Origin: Nautilus pompilius
Lineage: Eukaryota > Mollusca > Cephalopoda > Nautilida > Nautilidae
Reading direction: 5' to 3'
Assembly (NCBI GenBank): GCA_018389105.1
Contig: JACATO010002191.1
Coordinates: 310,001-374,000, forward strand
Length of the DNA stretch: 64,000 bases
Made by a program: the position numbers and the translations under genes. Under the pieces are notes generated by a model that did not search any database, was not told the origin of the DNA, and was given only the letters and a program-made list of their open reading frames with translations. Below, piece after piece: positions 1-13,260 of the stretch. Each line of letters opens with the position of its first letter. Positions within the stretch are counted from its first letter, which is position 1.

Positions 1-489
1 CTACTACTGCTCCAGGTGTACGTTAATTAAATAAACGCTTGGGAATAATTTCAGTTGCGTAAGAGCTATGGAAAAGGGATTTTAGTGTGGTTTACTTACT
101 CTGTTGTGAAAACCGAAATGGACAGTAAAGCTGATCAGAGAGAGAGCGAACAGTGGTGCTGAAGAATAAGGGGTTTTTGGACAGAAAGGTCAGGGTGCAA
201 CATTGCAGTTACCCAAGTCATGCAGTCACAGTACATCCAGCTTGTCAAAATATTGAGCTGATCGGATAATGTTTTGACTCCCTGTACATGTAGGGATGAT
301 TTAATCTTTGCAGCAACAAAAAAGAAAATAATGTGTAATTACGAAGTAAAATGTAAAATGTTAGACCAAAATGTCTAGACTGAGTAAATGTTTCTGTGAA
401 TGAATGTATGATTTACTTGAAATATCAAATGAGTAACACCATTGATTTGTTATTTACATATTGATTATTGAACCCTTATTTGTTGTTGT
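1..489. other. AT-rich non-coding sequence, presumably intron
   Basis: No exon with convincing splice sites or a recognisable protein was seen. The stretch is AT-rich with short homopolymers. It includes a GA-rich 20-mer at 142-161 that recurs, with one mismatch, at 33836-33855. Confidence 0.5.
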
Positions 490-828
490 GTTGTACACAA
501 GTCTCGACCTTGGAGATAATCTCTCTAAAGGGAGACAACCTCGGTGAGGGAGTGTAGTACAATGTTAACTGCTGGAGAGAGAGTTGCTTATCTGGTGCCA
601 CAAGGTACCCAGCACATTTAACTTCTGGCAGGGAAATCCTTATTAGAACTCTCTATTTTAGATGTGGGAGGAAATCAGAATGCAGAAGGAACTTATGGCT
701 AGCTGATGAAGGAAAAAAAGAGAAGGAACTGACCAAACTGAGCCAAGTTCGACTGGCTATCAAACTTAGGCTACCAGGCTTAGCAATCCAGTAGCTTAAC
801 CACTGGGGCACCAGCCAGCCACCACCAC
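490..828 (-). mobile_element. tRNA-headed SINE copy
   Basis: Read on the minus strand, the element begins near 828 with a tRNA-like head: CCAGTGGTTAAGCTACTGG resembles an A box, followed by a degenerate B-box-like stretch. Its body contains a block, GGGAAATCCTTATTAGAACT on the plus strand at about 635-654, followed by ATGTGGGAGGAAA. This block recurs in the copy at 46395-46562 and in degraded form at 5285-5530 and 57425-57605. The far end is rich in AC/AA, as expected for a retroposon tail. SINEs are non-autonomous, copied by RNA polymerase III and a partner LINE. Family membership is inferred from shared blocks inside this window. Confidence 0.7.
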
Positions 829-3000
829 TCCCTTGTTTATAGTCTGTTATTTTCAAAACAGCATAAGCTAGTATTCATATGAAAGCTTTCCAATCTCCCT
901 CGATTCATAAAATTGGAGTTTCCGGTCACTGCTTTGCTGCTTGACTTCTATTGGTTTATTGGTTAGAATTTTCCACATTATAGTCCAGCTTCTTCGGTAG
1001 GTAATCTTGTATATAGCTATGAATGTATATTGTGTTTTTTCCTTTAAAAATGTTTTGCTTTCTTTTATTTGGAAGGAGGGGTTAGTTTTTCATTATCATC
1101 ATCCAACATGGAATCTGCAGGATGTTTACATATTTTACTAGTGTTTAATTTTAAATAAAATTTCAAGTAACACATCCTAATGATTTTAGCACAGAACGGT
1201 TTTAAAAGTTAATGATTTAATATTCCTTTATGTTTACCACTTGTTATTTAACTTGAGACTGATAACAGAAAGCCATTTTGGATTTCTGATTGGGTGAATA
1301 ATGCCAATAGCATCCATAAACATAGCAGCACAAACCAGCTTGGACATGATAGATTATACCACCATTAATACTTTTATATCTGTGAATATCAATTTTATCT
1401 GGATTATCACAATAGAGTTCATAAGACAATGATTACAGACCGTGGATTGGTATTAGCATTTTTTTTGCTCTGATTAAATTCATGGACATTGCTTCCTTTC
1501 AGAAATCCCAGTGTTATCCTGGAAGAATGACTAAGTATTGTCCTGACGGAAGAAAAGAATTCTAATCTTCCATACTGTCTCTTGGTTGCAATTTGTTGCC
1601 AATGTAGCCTCAGGCATCAAGATCTTATAGTTTTCAGCTCTGCTTGAAACTTTATACAAATGCCTGCTCAGTCACTCTGAACATCTCTTTTACAGATAGC
1701 TCTAAGCAAATCTATCAGTGTGCTGCCGATAAACGACTGTCTATTCATGATGCTTCAGATTGATATGATAGAATAATAGGGAAAAAAAATTAGATATGTT
1801 GATTATGCTGTTTGATTTAAGATGTGTCCACAATACCAACATTGACCACTAAGTGGCACTACAACATCTGTAGTCCAGAAACACAACACGGCTTGAGAGG
1901 CCGGTCTTTATTGCATCTTTGCTGTTCCATGGTGATTGTATGTGGCTATGTATAAGACACTGTGATAAGCATAGTGGGACTGACCAGCCTGGCACACATT
2001 TTCAAAGCTCATTTGGCAGAATTGTCTGCTCATCTCATAATGTGCTGAAAGCAACTCTAAAAACAAGGATACCATGTTTTGTTGAGACTAGGATTTGTAT
2101 TTAAATCGTGGTATATTTCTACCTTGGAGAGAAAATCAGAAAGTAAATATACATGCAAAAAAAATGGGGGGTAAAAATTCTAACTCTTTCTCTGGTAGTG
2201 GTCGTTAGGTTTTAAGTAAATGTTCGAGAAAGTATTGACTTATTTTAGATGCCTTTACCTTCTCACTATCTTGAAAATGCTACACCAGGCTCTTGTTTTG
2301 ATAAATGTGTTGTTAATAATGATAGCATATTTTTGGTTTCTAATCTCAGTCTGGAGAAGAAAAGCAAACAACTGTTCTGAAATTATATATATATATACAA
2401 TATTTTTATTGCATTCAATGGATAAAGTACCTATTCAATTAATTGTACTCTTTATGGTTTCTTCTGCAATTATAACTCAATCTACACTACTCTGCACTTT
2501 ACCAGAAATTTGTTATTTGATGTTTGTAAACTACTTGTTGGTAACATTTTTAGTGATATATTTTGCTATTTTCCATTAGCATTGGCTGTCTCTGCTAGTA
2601 TAGTTTCATAGGGATTTCTCTTCTGACTTTTCTTGCTTCCATACACTATTGTCTGGAAGTGGGAAACCATAAGTTTTACTGTTACCTTATAATGATTTTG
2701 TAGACCTCACTGTTGAAAATGACTTATTTATTTATAAATAAAAGATCATTATTTTGCAAGACAAATGGAGTCAATGCAAGAAGCATCCATTTGACATTTT
2801 TTTTGCATATTTTTGATTTATTATTATCTTTCCTGAGAGTAAATTGAGTATTCTCCATCCAAAGATTTTAGTTGGACAGGGCACTTTCACATTTTATGAC
2901 ATTAGATCAATAAAGTTGGCTTTTGAACCGGCAAAAATCTTATTTCTCATCAACAAGCATCTGAGTTATGCAAAACAAACAAGAAGATCCAACTTCTGCA

Positions 3001-3035
<35 letters not shown>

Positions 3036-5284
3036 TGGTTAAATAATCTGAGAATTTATTAAAATGAGTTTCTCTTCTTTTTTATTTAGTTTATTTATTT
3101 TTTTTATAATTTTGCTCTGATCCTTTTAAACACAATATAGTTGAGGGGCTGGTCCTTTGATTCATATACCAAGTTATATATTGGCCTTTGCAGTTGCTAT
3201 GAGCGATAATCAGTAGTTTTTATTGCTGTCTTTCATCTTAGAATGAAAGTTTTTCTGCTGTTTTTAGTAAATGTTGAAGCAAGACGCCAATGGCTTTCTT
3301 TTTCCAAGGATTCTAAATGCCAACCTTTCTGCTGCCTTGAACCCCCCTTTTTAAGTACTCAAGTCTTATGAAGTGTTTAAAGAAAAACTATAGCCCCATC
3401 AAATAGGAAAATATCATGTAAATCTTTTCCTGGAGAATAACCCTTTTTTTTTTTTAATTGGATAATAGGATGTTTTGAAACACTCATAAAGGGAATTGTT
3501 GTGTATCTCCTCAAATGCCATCTGGTCCATATGGAGCACCCAATCTTTTGTTGGACAAATATAACTGAGCTGAAACTTTTTCACACTTCAAATAATACCT
3601 GTATCTGTCAGATATTCTTCCTAATCACCAGCCGCATGTGTGTGAACATGTTTAGTTTAGTTAATCCGGGGGGGGGTACTTATTCTTGTTGTATCTTCAG
3701 CCCTGACAGAGGTATTTTGCAGAAGCGTTTTTATTACTTTTTGATATTTTAGATATTATGCCATGCAAAGGAATTCTTTTATTTCAAACGTTTACGTGTA
3801 TATTCTCAGATATCGTAGGAAACTGTTTACTAGGTGCATCTCTCATTTTTTGGTAAAAGAATATCATCCCATCCTCCAAACGAAACAAAAACAAAACATC
3901 CAGTTTATAATTCTCTTAAAGTATCAAAAATATTCGATGGCGCAACTTTAATATTTCTGCACAATTTTTGAAAAGTAGAAATAAGGAAAATGATGAAAGT
4001 TTTAAAACATTTATAACCAAGATTTAACAAATTGGTCAGTAACTTAAATAAATGGTACTGACGTTCTTCTCTTTTAGTGGCCATAAAAGGGGCCGGGAGA
4101 GGAGAAATCATTTTTAAATTTTTCTTTTAAAAAAAAAAAAAAAAATATTTGGATGTTCTGGCCATTGACACTGGCTTTGGTGGGAATGTTTATGCTTGGC
4201 CAGGTTTCAAATAAAATGATACAAGGTTTTAAGCTCAGTCAGACCAAAACATCTAAACACATTGGTGGCCATAAACTGGGGTTTCAGTAATGGTTATCAG
4301 GGGAGGCAACTAAGATGCTGCATTAAGTCGAAGAGAAAATTAAATTTCTTGAATGAGGAAAAATTCAAATGTAAGTACCAGGAATAAATAAAAGTTGTAC
4401 ATCATGATCGTTGAAGGTTTAAATTGGATTTTGTCAAAGTTCTTGCCAAAATTTGATGATTTCTCTCAGGAAATGTTATGGAACATTAGGTTTTCCCAAG
4501 TGGGAGGGATATGTATTGAAATCTGATTGGTCGTCTATTCCAATGTTGCTGACTGATCATTTGGGATCTGCGGAGGCAGCTAAGTCAGTCTCGTAGGTAT
4601 TGGCAGTAAGCGCTAAAAGCCTGTATGTTTAAAGGTGCTCCAGCAATCAAATCAGAGGTGGTTTTGATAAACTTCGTACAAGAGGGATTTACAGCATCCA
4701 TTCCTGCAAAATTTAAGTTTTAGGTCAAACTGACATCGAACTCTTCAAAAAAAAAAAGTGACCATGCCATGTTGCACATTGCATTTGCATGCGATCAGTA
4801 AACATTGAATTTGGTCAAGCGATTGTGAAGAAACTTACAAAAAACTGCTACTCACAATTTACTTGGTTTTTTGAGTTTATTTAGTTTTCTTAAATGTCAT
4901 TTTGTTTTTGACAGATTTATTTATATGAGATAATTTTTAAAAAATAAATAATATATATATTAAAGCAAAATATTTTTTTTAAAAATTCAACTGAGGAAGG
5001 AAAAACCACAAAAATCCAAGAGGCAGAAAGCAGTTGTATAAGTACAAATTTATCTTCAAAACAAATTAGATATGGAAGTGGTGCACCTGTTATGTGTAAA
5101 GAACTTTTAAAATAGACACTAACATGTTGTTTTAAATATTGTATCATCTTCATTATCAACAGGTGTCTTTAGTGGTGTGCCACAGTGTACCATATTGGAT
5201 TCTTTCTCATTGTTTTACTTGACTGATACTGATTGTGTGTCCAGGTTGTAGGTGTTGACAGGAGGTTATTTGGCTTTGATGATC
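829..5284. other. AT-rich non-coding stretch, presumably intron
   Basis: Only short chance reading frames are present. A dinucleotide AT run lies at about 3013-3035, and there are several poly-A/poly-T runs. No domain, RNA gene or clear mobile element was recognised. Confidence 0.5.
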
Positions 5285-5530
5285 TACCTTTATGACATCT
5301 GTAAATGGAAAGTTCCTACTAGAACTCCTCTTGTTTAGCTTTTGTGGGGGGAATAGAGTACCTGGAGGAAACATACTGATGGACTAATACAGAAGAGTGA
5401 GAAGGAAGTAGTTATTGGAGGTTCGTCAAACCAAGTTGGCCTCTAGTGGGGGCATTGAATTCAGGCCCTCAGCTATCTGTCCCCTATGGAATAGTATGGC
5501 CTGACTACATTAATTTTGGTGGCACTGGAC
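5285..5530 (-). mobile_element. Degenerate tRNA-headed SINE copy
   Basis: On the minus strand the head starts near 5530 (CCAGTGCCACC) with a B-box-like CCTGAATTCAATGCC. It is followed by the TTGGTTTGACG block shared with the copies at 29066-29421 and 57425-57605. The central block with TCCTACTAGAACTCC (about 5313-5327, plus strand) matches the copies at 490-828 and 46395-46562. It is diverged, so it is an old insertion. Confidence 0.55.
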
Positions 5531-8500
5531 TAGGTAGCATACAGAGGTGGCAACTTAGACCATGATTTTGCTACATGGTTTGGTTAAGTATCACATTAGC
5601 CAATAGTTTCAAGCAGGCAAAGCCAATAGTGGAAATGTATCTGTTTAGAAGTTAATAGGTTGTCACTTGAAAAGTAAAAAAAAAAATTAAAAACTTGCAA
5701 ATAAAAGGTAACTGTTTGAATTTGTTATTTGAAGGAAACTTTGTTCTTAGGTAACATTTGACTACTATTGTTTCAGTTTCTTCAGAAGGAGTTGAGAAAA
5801 ATAGATTTCAAATATATAGTATCCATGTTTTGTTTTTCTTTTGGATAACTTTTCGGGGTTCAGGTTTGTAGCTGTAAGGTAAGCCATTGTTGGGTCACCA
5901 GTGTACTTCAGCAGAATCTGTTGTTAAAGAGGGATGTGCTTCTGCTCTTTGAATAGTGTAGACTGGATGGAAATGCGCAAATACCATGTAAAGTCTAGTG
6001 TCGTCAGAAAATGCCATTCTGTGTCTTGCAAGGGGTGCAGTCAGTAAACATGAGATTTTATGAAGTGATACTTAGCAGGGCATAAAATGCATACATAACA
6101 TTACAGAGAGATTCTAACAACCCAAATTGAGCATACTGAAACTATTTCTTCTGTGGGCAGAATATTTATTTTTTAAAAAAAAATAAAAGCTTCTTAGCCA
6201 AATCTTCCTGGTGCAAAATATCGGTCTCGTTCTTTTTTTAATTGGATTATTCTTTCTTTTTTTATATAGTTCTTTATAATTTACATAAAGAACATTAACT
6301 TTCAGCTGCTAAGTGAGATCTAATCCTTTCCATTAGTAAAAGTAAAAACCTTTTAACACTAACCAGTAAGCTAACTGCATACCTTTCTACTAAAATTTCA
6401 TAATTGGTTTTGTGCAGATGATTTTTTTCTATTTGTTTTAGCTGTATATAGACATAGCTGTCTGTAGCTTTTGTATCTGAATTTGTGTGCACCTAGCAGG
6501 GGAAGCAGGTTGCTCACAAAACAAACATGTAAATAAATAGCCAAATAAATGGTAACTGATGAGCTCCAATTAGGCTCCTTTCATTAATTTCTTTCTTTTC
6601 TTTTTTTTTTTCCCTCCCTAAAGGAGATGAAAAATTGTGATGAATTCACTGTTAAGTGAAGGACTCATTTAATACCAGCTATAATTGTAATGTTTGATTC
6701 TTCTTTTTTTGGTGATTTAAACTCTGCAGCTTAGCTCAATTTGGACAGATGATAGCTGCAGTTAGGAGGAGTGGGGTGTTTGTGGAGGTATTCATGGATG
6801 AACAGCTCATTGTTATTCTTCTGCCACCCTTTTTCTATCTTACCCCCTCCATCCTCTACAATTCCCAAACCAGTGGATGGGGACCATTTAAAGCAAAGAG
6901 AAGGGCCAGCTAGTTTTCTTGACTGACCTCCTGGGACCCATCCCTGGTTCAGTAGCAATTTAGATTGCTTTGGAGTATATTTGTGGGCAAGGAGGAGCTG
7001 TGTCCTGCTGTGGGTTGGAAGCACAGCCACTGACTAATTGTTCACCACTGTTTTGATGTGACTGAATGTAATTTCTGTTCCAAAAGATTTCCGTAATTAG
7101 TCTGGCATTGCTGGGATAAGATTTTTTGAGAGTGGTGTTGTTAGGTTTCCCTTGTGTACAAGCTATTAGCAGCAATACCCAGTTATAAAGGGCACTGTTG
7201 AAGAAGTGGAGATTTTACTACAAAAGGAGTGGTCTGCACACAATGGCTCTGCTGAGAGTGGTGGGTAGGGTAGTGTTCTGCATGGATTAATCAGGGATAT
7301 AAATCGGGATGGCAGCTGAAATCCAGTGGGATCCAGCACAACAATTAGGCACTGACACACTCTTATACTACTGCAAATTATAAAGTATGTGTTTCTTGCT
7401 GGTAATTATTTCAGATTTGCCCTTTGTGGCTGCTATTACAGAAGACAAGCAGCAAAAGAAGGAATAGAAAAGAAACACCATGGTTAAGAATTTCTAATTA
7501 TCATCCTCTTATCTTTATGACTACTGTCGGCTGCTGAAATATCTTAATTGGTGATGGTGTATCCCTGGTTGAGCTTGAAGATATTTGTAATCAGGCTTTA
7601 ATGTCTCTCATTATTAACATCTTTAGCAGGGCCACTTGATAAAGAAAGGGGTTTGTTTTGACGTTTTGTACTGCTGTGTTGGAGTTTCGAAATGTAAACT
7701 GTGTTCCTTGGCGAAATTTTCTGGAAATACTTCATTTGTGTTTTTTTTTCTTTTTTTTCATTTGTCTGTAGTTTTTATTATGAAGGAAATAATTAAGAAG
7801 CTTGTTTAGGTTTTGTGTTTTATACTTCACTGAAAGTAGACAATAGTCAGAACTTCCCTCTGCAGAATACAAAATATATGAAGATATTATTATTATTATA
7901 TTATTATTATTATTATTATCATGAACATATCTGCAACAGCAATAGCAGTGCATGAAATAGAATAAATTAAAAGCTATAATATAAATTTTAAATTATATCA
8001 CCTTTTATTTTAAAAAAGAAAAGAAAAGAAAAAAAAATGAGATGCAAAAACAAGAGAAATTGCATAAACTCTGCAGAAAACTGGAATTTTGTAGTAATTA
8101 ATTTTGGCTTTCCGTACCACCAAGGTTGAGGGCATGATTCGGTTGGGACTGAGTCCAGTTTGGTGTGACGTGTCAAATATGGTTATTTGTTTGTCTTTAG
8201 CGTGTCTTGATAATGCCTATAAGTCCACCGCGGAAGCCTGTGGAGTGGTGATTTAAACCTGGATTAGAGCTTTAAATATAACAGCTGTGTGTACTAGTAG
8301 GAAGAATAAAACACTCGTGATGGTTCCAGCTTATTTCAGGTCTGGTAAACAATCTTGGTTTGGCTAAGGAACACTGGGAAGTTAACCCGTGTGTTGCAGT
8401 AGACCCCCCTCAAGAATGTGATGATGTCACAGAATCTCTAAGATTTGATGCATAAGCTGAAACCTCTAGCATTTTACACAGACTTCATGACATTACTTCT

Positions 8501-11049
8501 ACACTTAATTTTAAAAAGTGCCTGTGTATCTGTCTACCTTTTGTCTGATAAGACATCTGTCTCAAGGCTGCATCTGTAACCAACATTCATTTGACAAAAC
8601 TATTGCATTCATATCCAAGTTGAGTGTTGAGTAATTCATTTTAAGACTGACTGACTTGGATAATCGATCATTGTGAAAAGATTTGGGCATTACAGACTGT
8701 TTGTATTTTAGATTTACTTACACTGGTTGTTATTGGCATTGCATTTCATATTTGTGCCATGGTGGCAGTTTTCAGTATGGAGATAATGCAGCTGATTTTG
8801 TATAGGAGAAGATGGATTGATGTTAAGTTTCTCAAGATCATGTTTTGGCAGCAGTTTTTGGTGATTTAGGTATTGGAGGAAAGGGTTTTGGTTATCTTTA
8901 CAGAGATGCCAGCTTTTTAACCTGAACATGGTCTGCTGGTGCCCACCTGGAATTCTCTTGCCAAGTAAAAGAACTAGTTGGTTCTTTGCCTTGAAAGTGA
9001 TTAAGGCAAAAGTTGCTCTGTAATCTAACATCAAAGAAGAAAAGAAAAGAAAGGATTTTGATTATAAATTATCTTTTTGGAGTGCATATAAGATAAGACC
9101 TGGTTTTATTGTTTATTCTTCTACCTTACATGCTTTATGGTTGCATCTTGTTTGCATAATTTGAAGAAAGATTTTTCTTTCAACTACACATTAAAATCAA
9201 ATTGTCATAATTTATAATTTGTATCTTGCTAGCAGTGTCAGTGCTCCTGTGAATTCTGACAGGGTGGGATTCTGTTTTAATTAATATTTATTGATAAATT
9301 ATCAGTTTGATCTTAGAAAATTCTTCTGTAGCTAAACAACTCAGGCTATGATGTAAATGAGGGAAACGCACTTTTTTTTTGCAGCTTTAATCTTTCTTTG
9401 TGTTTTACATGCTTTTTTAGTATTTATTGTTATACATATTTTTAGTATTTATTATCTATTGACACTCAAAACAGCTAATTTTATGAATTCAAGGAAGATA
9501 ACTATAGTTTTCTGTTTGGTTATTTGTTTTTAATGTTAATTTATGAACTAAAAAAATCACTTCCTATGCAGTTTTGTTTGTTTTTTTTTAAGGTATTTTT
9601 CATTGTTGAACCTGAAATAAAAAATAACTTCAAATTAGAAAAAAAAATTATAATGAAGATTAACTAAGAGTCACTGCTCAAGACCAAATCGTAACAATAG
9701 AATAGGGTGCTAGAACAATCTAATTACATTTTTTTTTTCTTTTACTTTCTCACATAATGAGATGTTGATGCTATATTACTTGTTCTAGCCTCCCACCTTT
9801 TTTTTAAATAAAGTCTTAGTTTTTTTTTAAAAAAATACTTGTACTACAATCTTCCGAACTATCTCTACCATTCATCTAGTTTTATTCTGGTTTCTTGTGC
9901 TTCGTATTTCATCAGTACTACCTAGCATTTAGTTTTGTATCAGTTTCTTTAAAAATGGCAGTATTGCGCATTCACAAAATTCGAAAAGTTATCATCTATT
10001 TGGTAGTTTTCGCTTACATGGAAGCTCATTGAATTGTTGTTTCATGTCTTCATCTTGTAAGCATGTTTTGTGGCAGGCTCTGTGACATTGTTAATGCTAC
10101 ACCATTAGCATTTTTTTTTTTTTGCTTCGGCAATTCATCTTATTTCAAATGATTTTTCTGCCAATACTTTCTGTTTCTTGTTTCATGAGCAGGTTCAACA
10201 ACATGTCAGAGAAAGCGACATGTGCTTGCTTAGTCTATTGCTCCACAGATATTTCAAATTCAACACTTCAGGAATTTTGGATACCAGCAAAATTTTTTTT
10301 GTTCTTTTTTGACGTAGCCATAGTTAGTCAGACAATAGCTCTGCTTAAATTGAGTTATGGTGTCAAAGATGCCAAACAAAAAAACCCATTGTATTCTTTC
10401 ACTGCCCTGCAAGAATTCTATTTTTTTGTTGTTGTTCAGAGTCCTGACTACCATAATAACTCATTTTTGTAATAATCTTCTGAGCATTGAGATTCTTCAG
10501 TTTAAATTCCCATTGCATTGGAGTCCCTTTTTTTAGATAGCTGTGGAAAACTAAAGCAGTGCTTCAGTGTCTCACTAAACTTAGCATCTGCCAATGTCTT
10601 ATCATCAGCAGGCATGTTCACCCTTTTTTTATAAAATTACAGTCACCAGTTACTGACTTCTCATTCTTGGCTCTTTCGATTGTTTTGTAACTTCTAATGA
10701 GGCTGTTATTATTTGACAGTTTCTTCACAGAATAGTTTTGTTTTTCGAGTAATTTTTGTCTACATCACTGGTGACTTTGAACTAATGGTGTCACATCACA
10801 TTTTTCTTCTTTTTTGAGCAAACGAAACTTCATATGTGTTTATAACTGATGATATCCCATCCCAAACTCTCTGTGTTTTTAACTATTGAAATGACCTGAT
10901 CTATAATAGGTACTTTTAAATGTAAAGATAGGTAAATGTTGGATGGTCCTTTGAAACTGCCGATGACAATGATGAGAAGCAGAATATCTCAGCACTGCAT
11001 TCTTTGTTGATAATAGTACTTGGTGGGAGGCCTAGTCCTTTCAAGATGG
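5531..11049. other. AT-rich non-coding stretch, presumably intron
   Basis: No coding exon was recognised. It holds an ATT trinucleotide run at about 7885-7920 and many poly-T tracts. The short reading frames here have low-complexity or AT-driven composition and match nothing known. Confidence 0.5.
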
Positions 11050-11212
11050 CAGCATCTGGAAGTCCCTACTTTCGTTTTTAGCTGTAGCAGGAAATCTGTG
11101 CAACTGGCAAGTGAAGAAGAAGAAAAAAAAACATGCCAGATTGAGTCAGTTTTCTTCAGGAATTAATTTTGGTCCCTCAATCTTAGCATTCCAGTAGACT
11201 AACTACTGATTT
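11050..11212 (-). mobile_element. Degenerate SINE copy
   Basis: On the minus strand, CAGTAGTTAGTCTACTGG near 11212 resembles the A-box region of the copy at 490-828. It is followed by a degraded B-box region, a purine-rich stretch and a relic of the AGTCCCTACT central block (about 11070-11079, plus strand). It is heavily diverged. Confidence 0.45.
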
Positions 11213-12299
11213 TTTCATCTTCAGAAACCATACACAAAACTAGACAACCCCTCTCAAAAAATGAAACTGAAAATACAGTCCAAACAAGAATGCCATTGCA
11301 AATATTTTTCTTCTTTATTTATACATAAAACTACAGTATGCTTTGTCTTTCCAGGTAACTAGGTAAGAGACAAAAGCATGAAATCTGTCTTTTTTCGATA
11401 AGGTGGCTTTTAAGTTTTAAAAATTTTTCTGTCCTTTTGACTTATATCTGTATCTTAAAAGCGTCTGATTAGAATTACACTGAAGCTATTTTTTTTCAGA
11501 TTTTTTAAAGATTTTCTTTCCATTTAAAGACCAAATTAACACTCGATAAATTACATGTTGTGTATGAAATTAAATGTCAAAACACTATTTCTGCATAAAT
11601 TGGAAAAGCAAAGGATTTGAAAACTCTAATGTATAGGTTTTATTTGGATGATATCAGGATTCCGGCTTGGTTCTGTAATGATTCCAAATTAAGGATTATG
11701 GAATCTTTGTTTGTGCACTATATAAAATATGTATTAAATGGACAAAATCATTCTACATCTCTATTCATGTTTTGTTAAAAGTTGTTGTTTTTTTTCTGGG
11801 TGGGTGGGGGTAGCAGAAATGAACACGTCCAGTACATGCTGCGGTAAATGCCGAATTCGGTCTCTCCATCTAAAACATTGGGGAAGTTTCCCTCCCTTTA
11901 GAATTACAATTCTTCTAGTTTGAATTTTTCCTCTGTTTGATAATGAACTATTCTTACTTCTGAAATTTCCAGTTTTTTCCAAGAATGTCTTTCTTAGCCA
12001 TCTTCTTTATGCTGTTATTTTAAAATTTAGATCTGTTTTGAATCTGTACCTAAATACTTTCACTAATAATTCTTATAGCTTTCATCATTAAAAAAACACT
12101 AAAACTAACAAAATCCACCACCAGATGATGAACCAATATGTTGTAAAAATTAATATAAGATATACTGTATTGGAAATAGTTATGGAAGCACATACAGGAT
12201 ATGCACAAATAATGAATAAATGCAACTGTGATATGAATATAATACATACACAATGCATTTTTGCAGAAATATGCAAAAAAACGAAATGAATACGTTGTG

Positions 12300-13260
12300 C
12301 AATGAACAATTGTTTAGTATGTGAGCCCTTTGCTTTATATAAAGCGTGACACCTTGTTTTCATGTTCACATACAGGTTATCAGTGTATGGCTCTGGAATG
12401 TTGTTCCAAGTATCCTGTAGCACTTTCCACAATTCATACAAGTTATTTGGTTGCTCTCTGACTTTTTTGATAGCCACATAACTTCATAGAGGCCACTGCA
12501 CCTTTGTGAGTGTTTCCATCAGTCTCTTTACATTCAGGATGTTTTTCACAATGACTGTGTGCTTGGGCTCATTGTCATTTTCGAAAAATGAATCCCTGTC
12601 TAACGAGATGGTTCCTGAGAGCATGCCGTAATGGATGAGAACCTGTTGGCGTTCGGCAAACCTTTGATTTTATGCAAATCTCTGATGCCCTTGGCTGATG
12701 TGCAGCCCAATACTTGTGTTGACCCACTTCTATGCTTCTCTGTAGCCGTTAGTCACTGGTTGTTATACCACTTACCTTTGAACAAAGAGCCATTGAGTAT
12801 TGCCAAACAATTCAAGCTTGGACTCGTGTGTAAAGAGCAGCAGCAGCTTCTGGGTTTGGTCATCCCACTTTTTTTATTTCTGCTGACCATTCCAGCACTG
12901 CCGCCGTTTGGTTACCTTTTTCTCAGTAAATGTGTCCAGGCAGCTAAACATTCATTGAGACTACCTTACCTTAATGTGTGCCTTACTGTCCTTGAAGAAA
13001 CATTAACACTTGTGCTTGCATCTAGGTCATTCACAAAACCTTTACTCGCTTGTTGCCTATCAAGTAGGGAACGTACCCTAAGGTACTTAACATCACTTTT
13101 GGAGAGTTTGGACTTTCTTCCTTAATTGCTTCTATTGTCAACAGTACCAGTTTTGCATATCCTCCTCAGAGTCTTGCAAGCAGCTTCTGGAACACTAAAT
13201 CGAGTTGCTGTTTGCTGCACGGAATAGTCTTCACCAGCTTTGACTGATTTCTATATACAA
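12300..13260 (-). pseudogene. Broken Tc1-like (Tc1/mariner) transposase
   Basis: Translating the minus strand gives the parts of a Tc1-family cut-and-paste transposase in order. First is a helix-turn-helix region with SVPEAACKTLRRICKTGTVD near 13200-13140, followed by a GRK hook (GRP in intact Tc1). Next is SSRTVRHTLR near 12985, then FTHESKLELFGN near 12834-12796. That position normally reads FTDES, so the first catalytic Asp appears to be His. Then comes FFENDNEPKHT at about 12588-12556, which keeps the second catalytic Asp, followed by ELWKVLQDTW and the KAKGSHT end. There are at least three in-frame stops and several frameshifts. The SPDLNPIE-type segment with the third acidic residue appears to be missing after the QWP near 12495. 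The element cannot make an active enzyme. Terminal inverted repeats were not located. Confidence 0.85.

Noticed and set aside
12631-13125. 164-codon plus-strand frame
   Set aside because: It is the antisense shadow of the Tc1-like transposase remnant on the minus strand.
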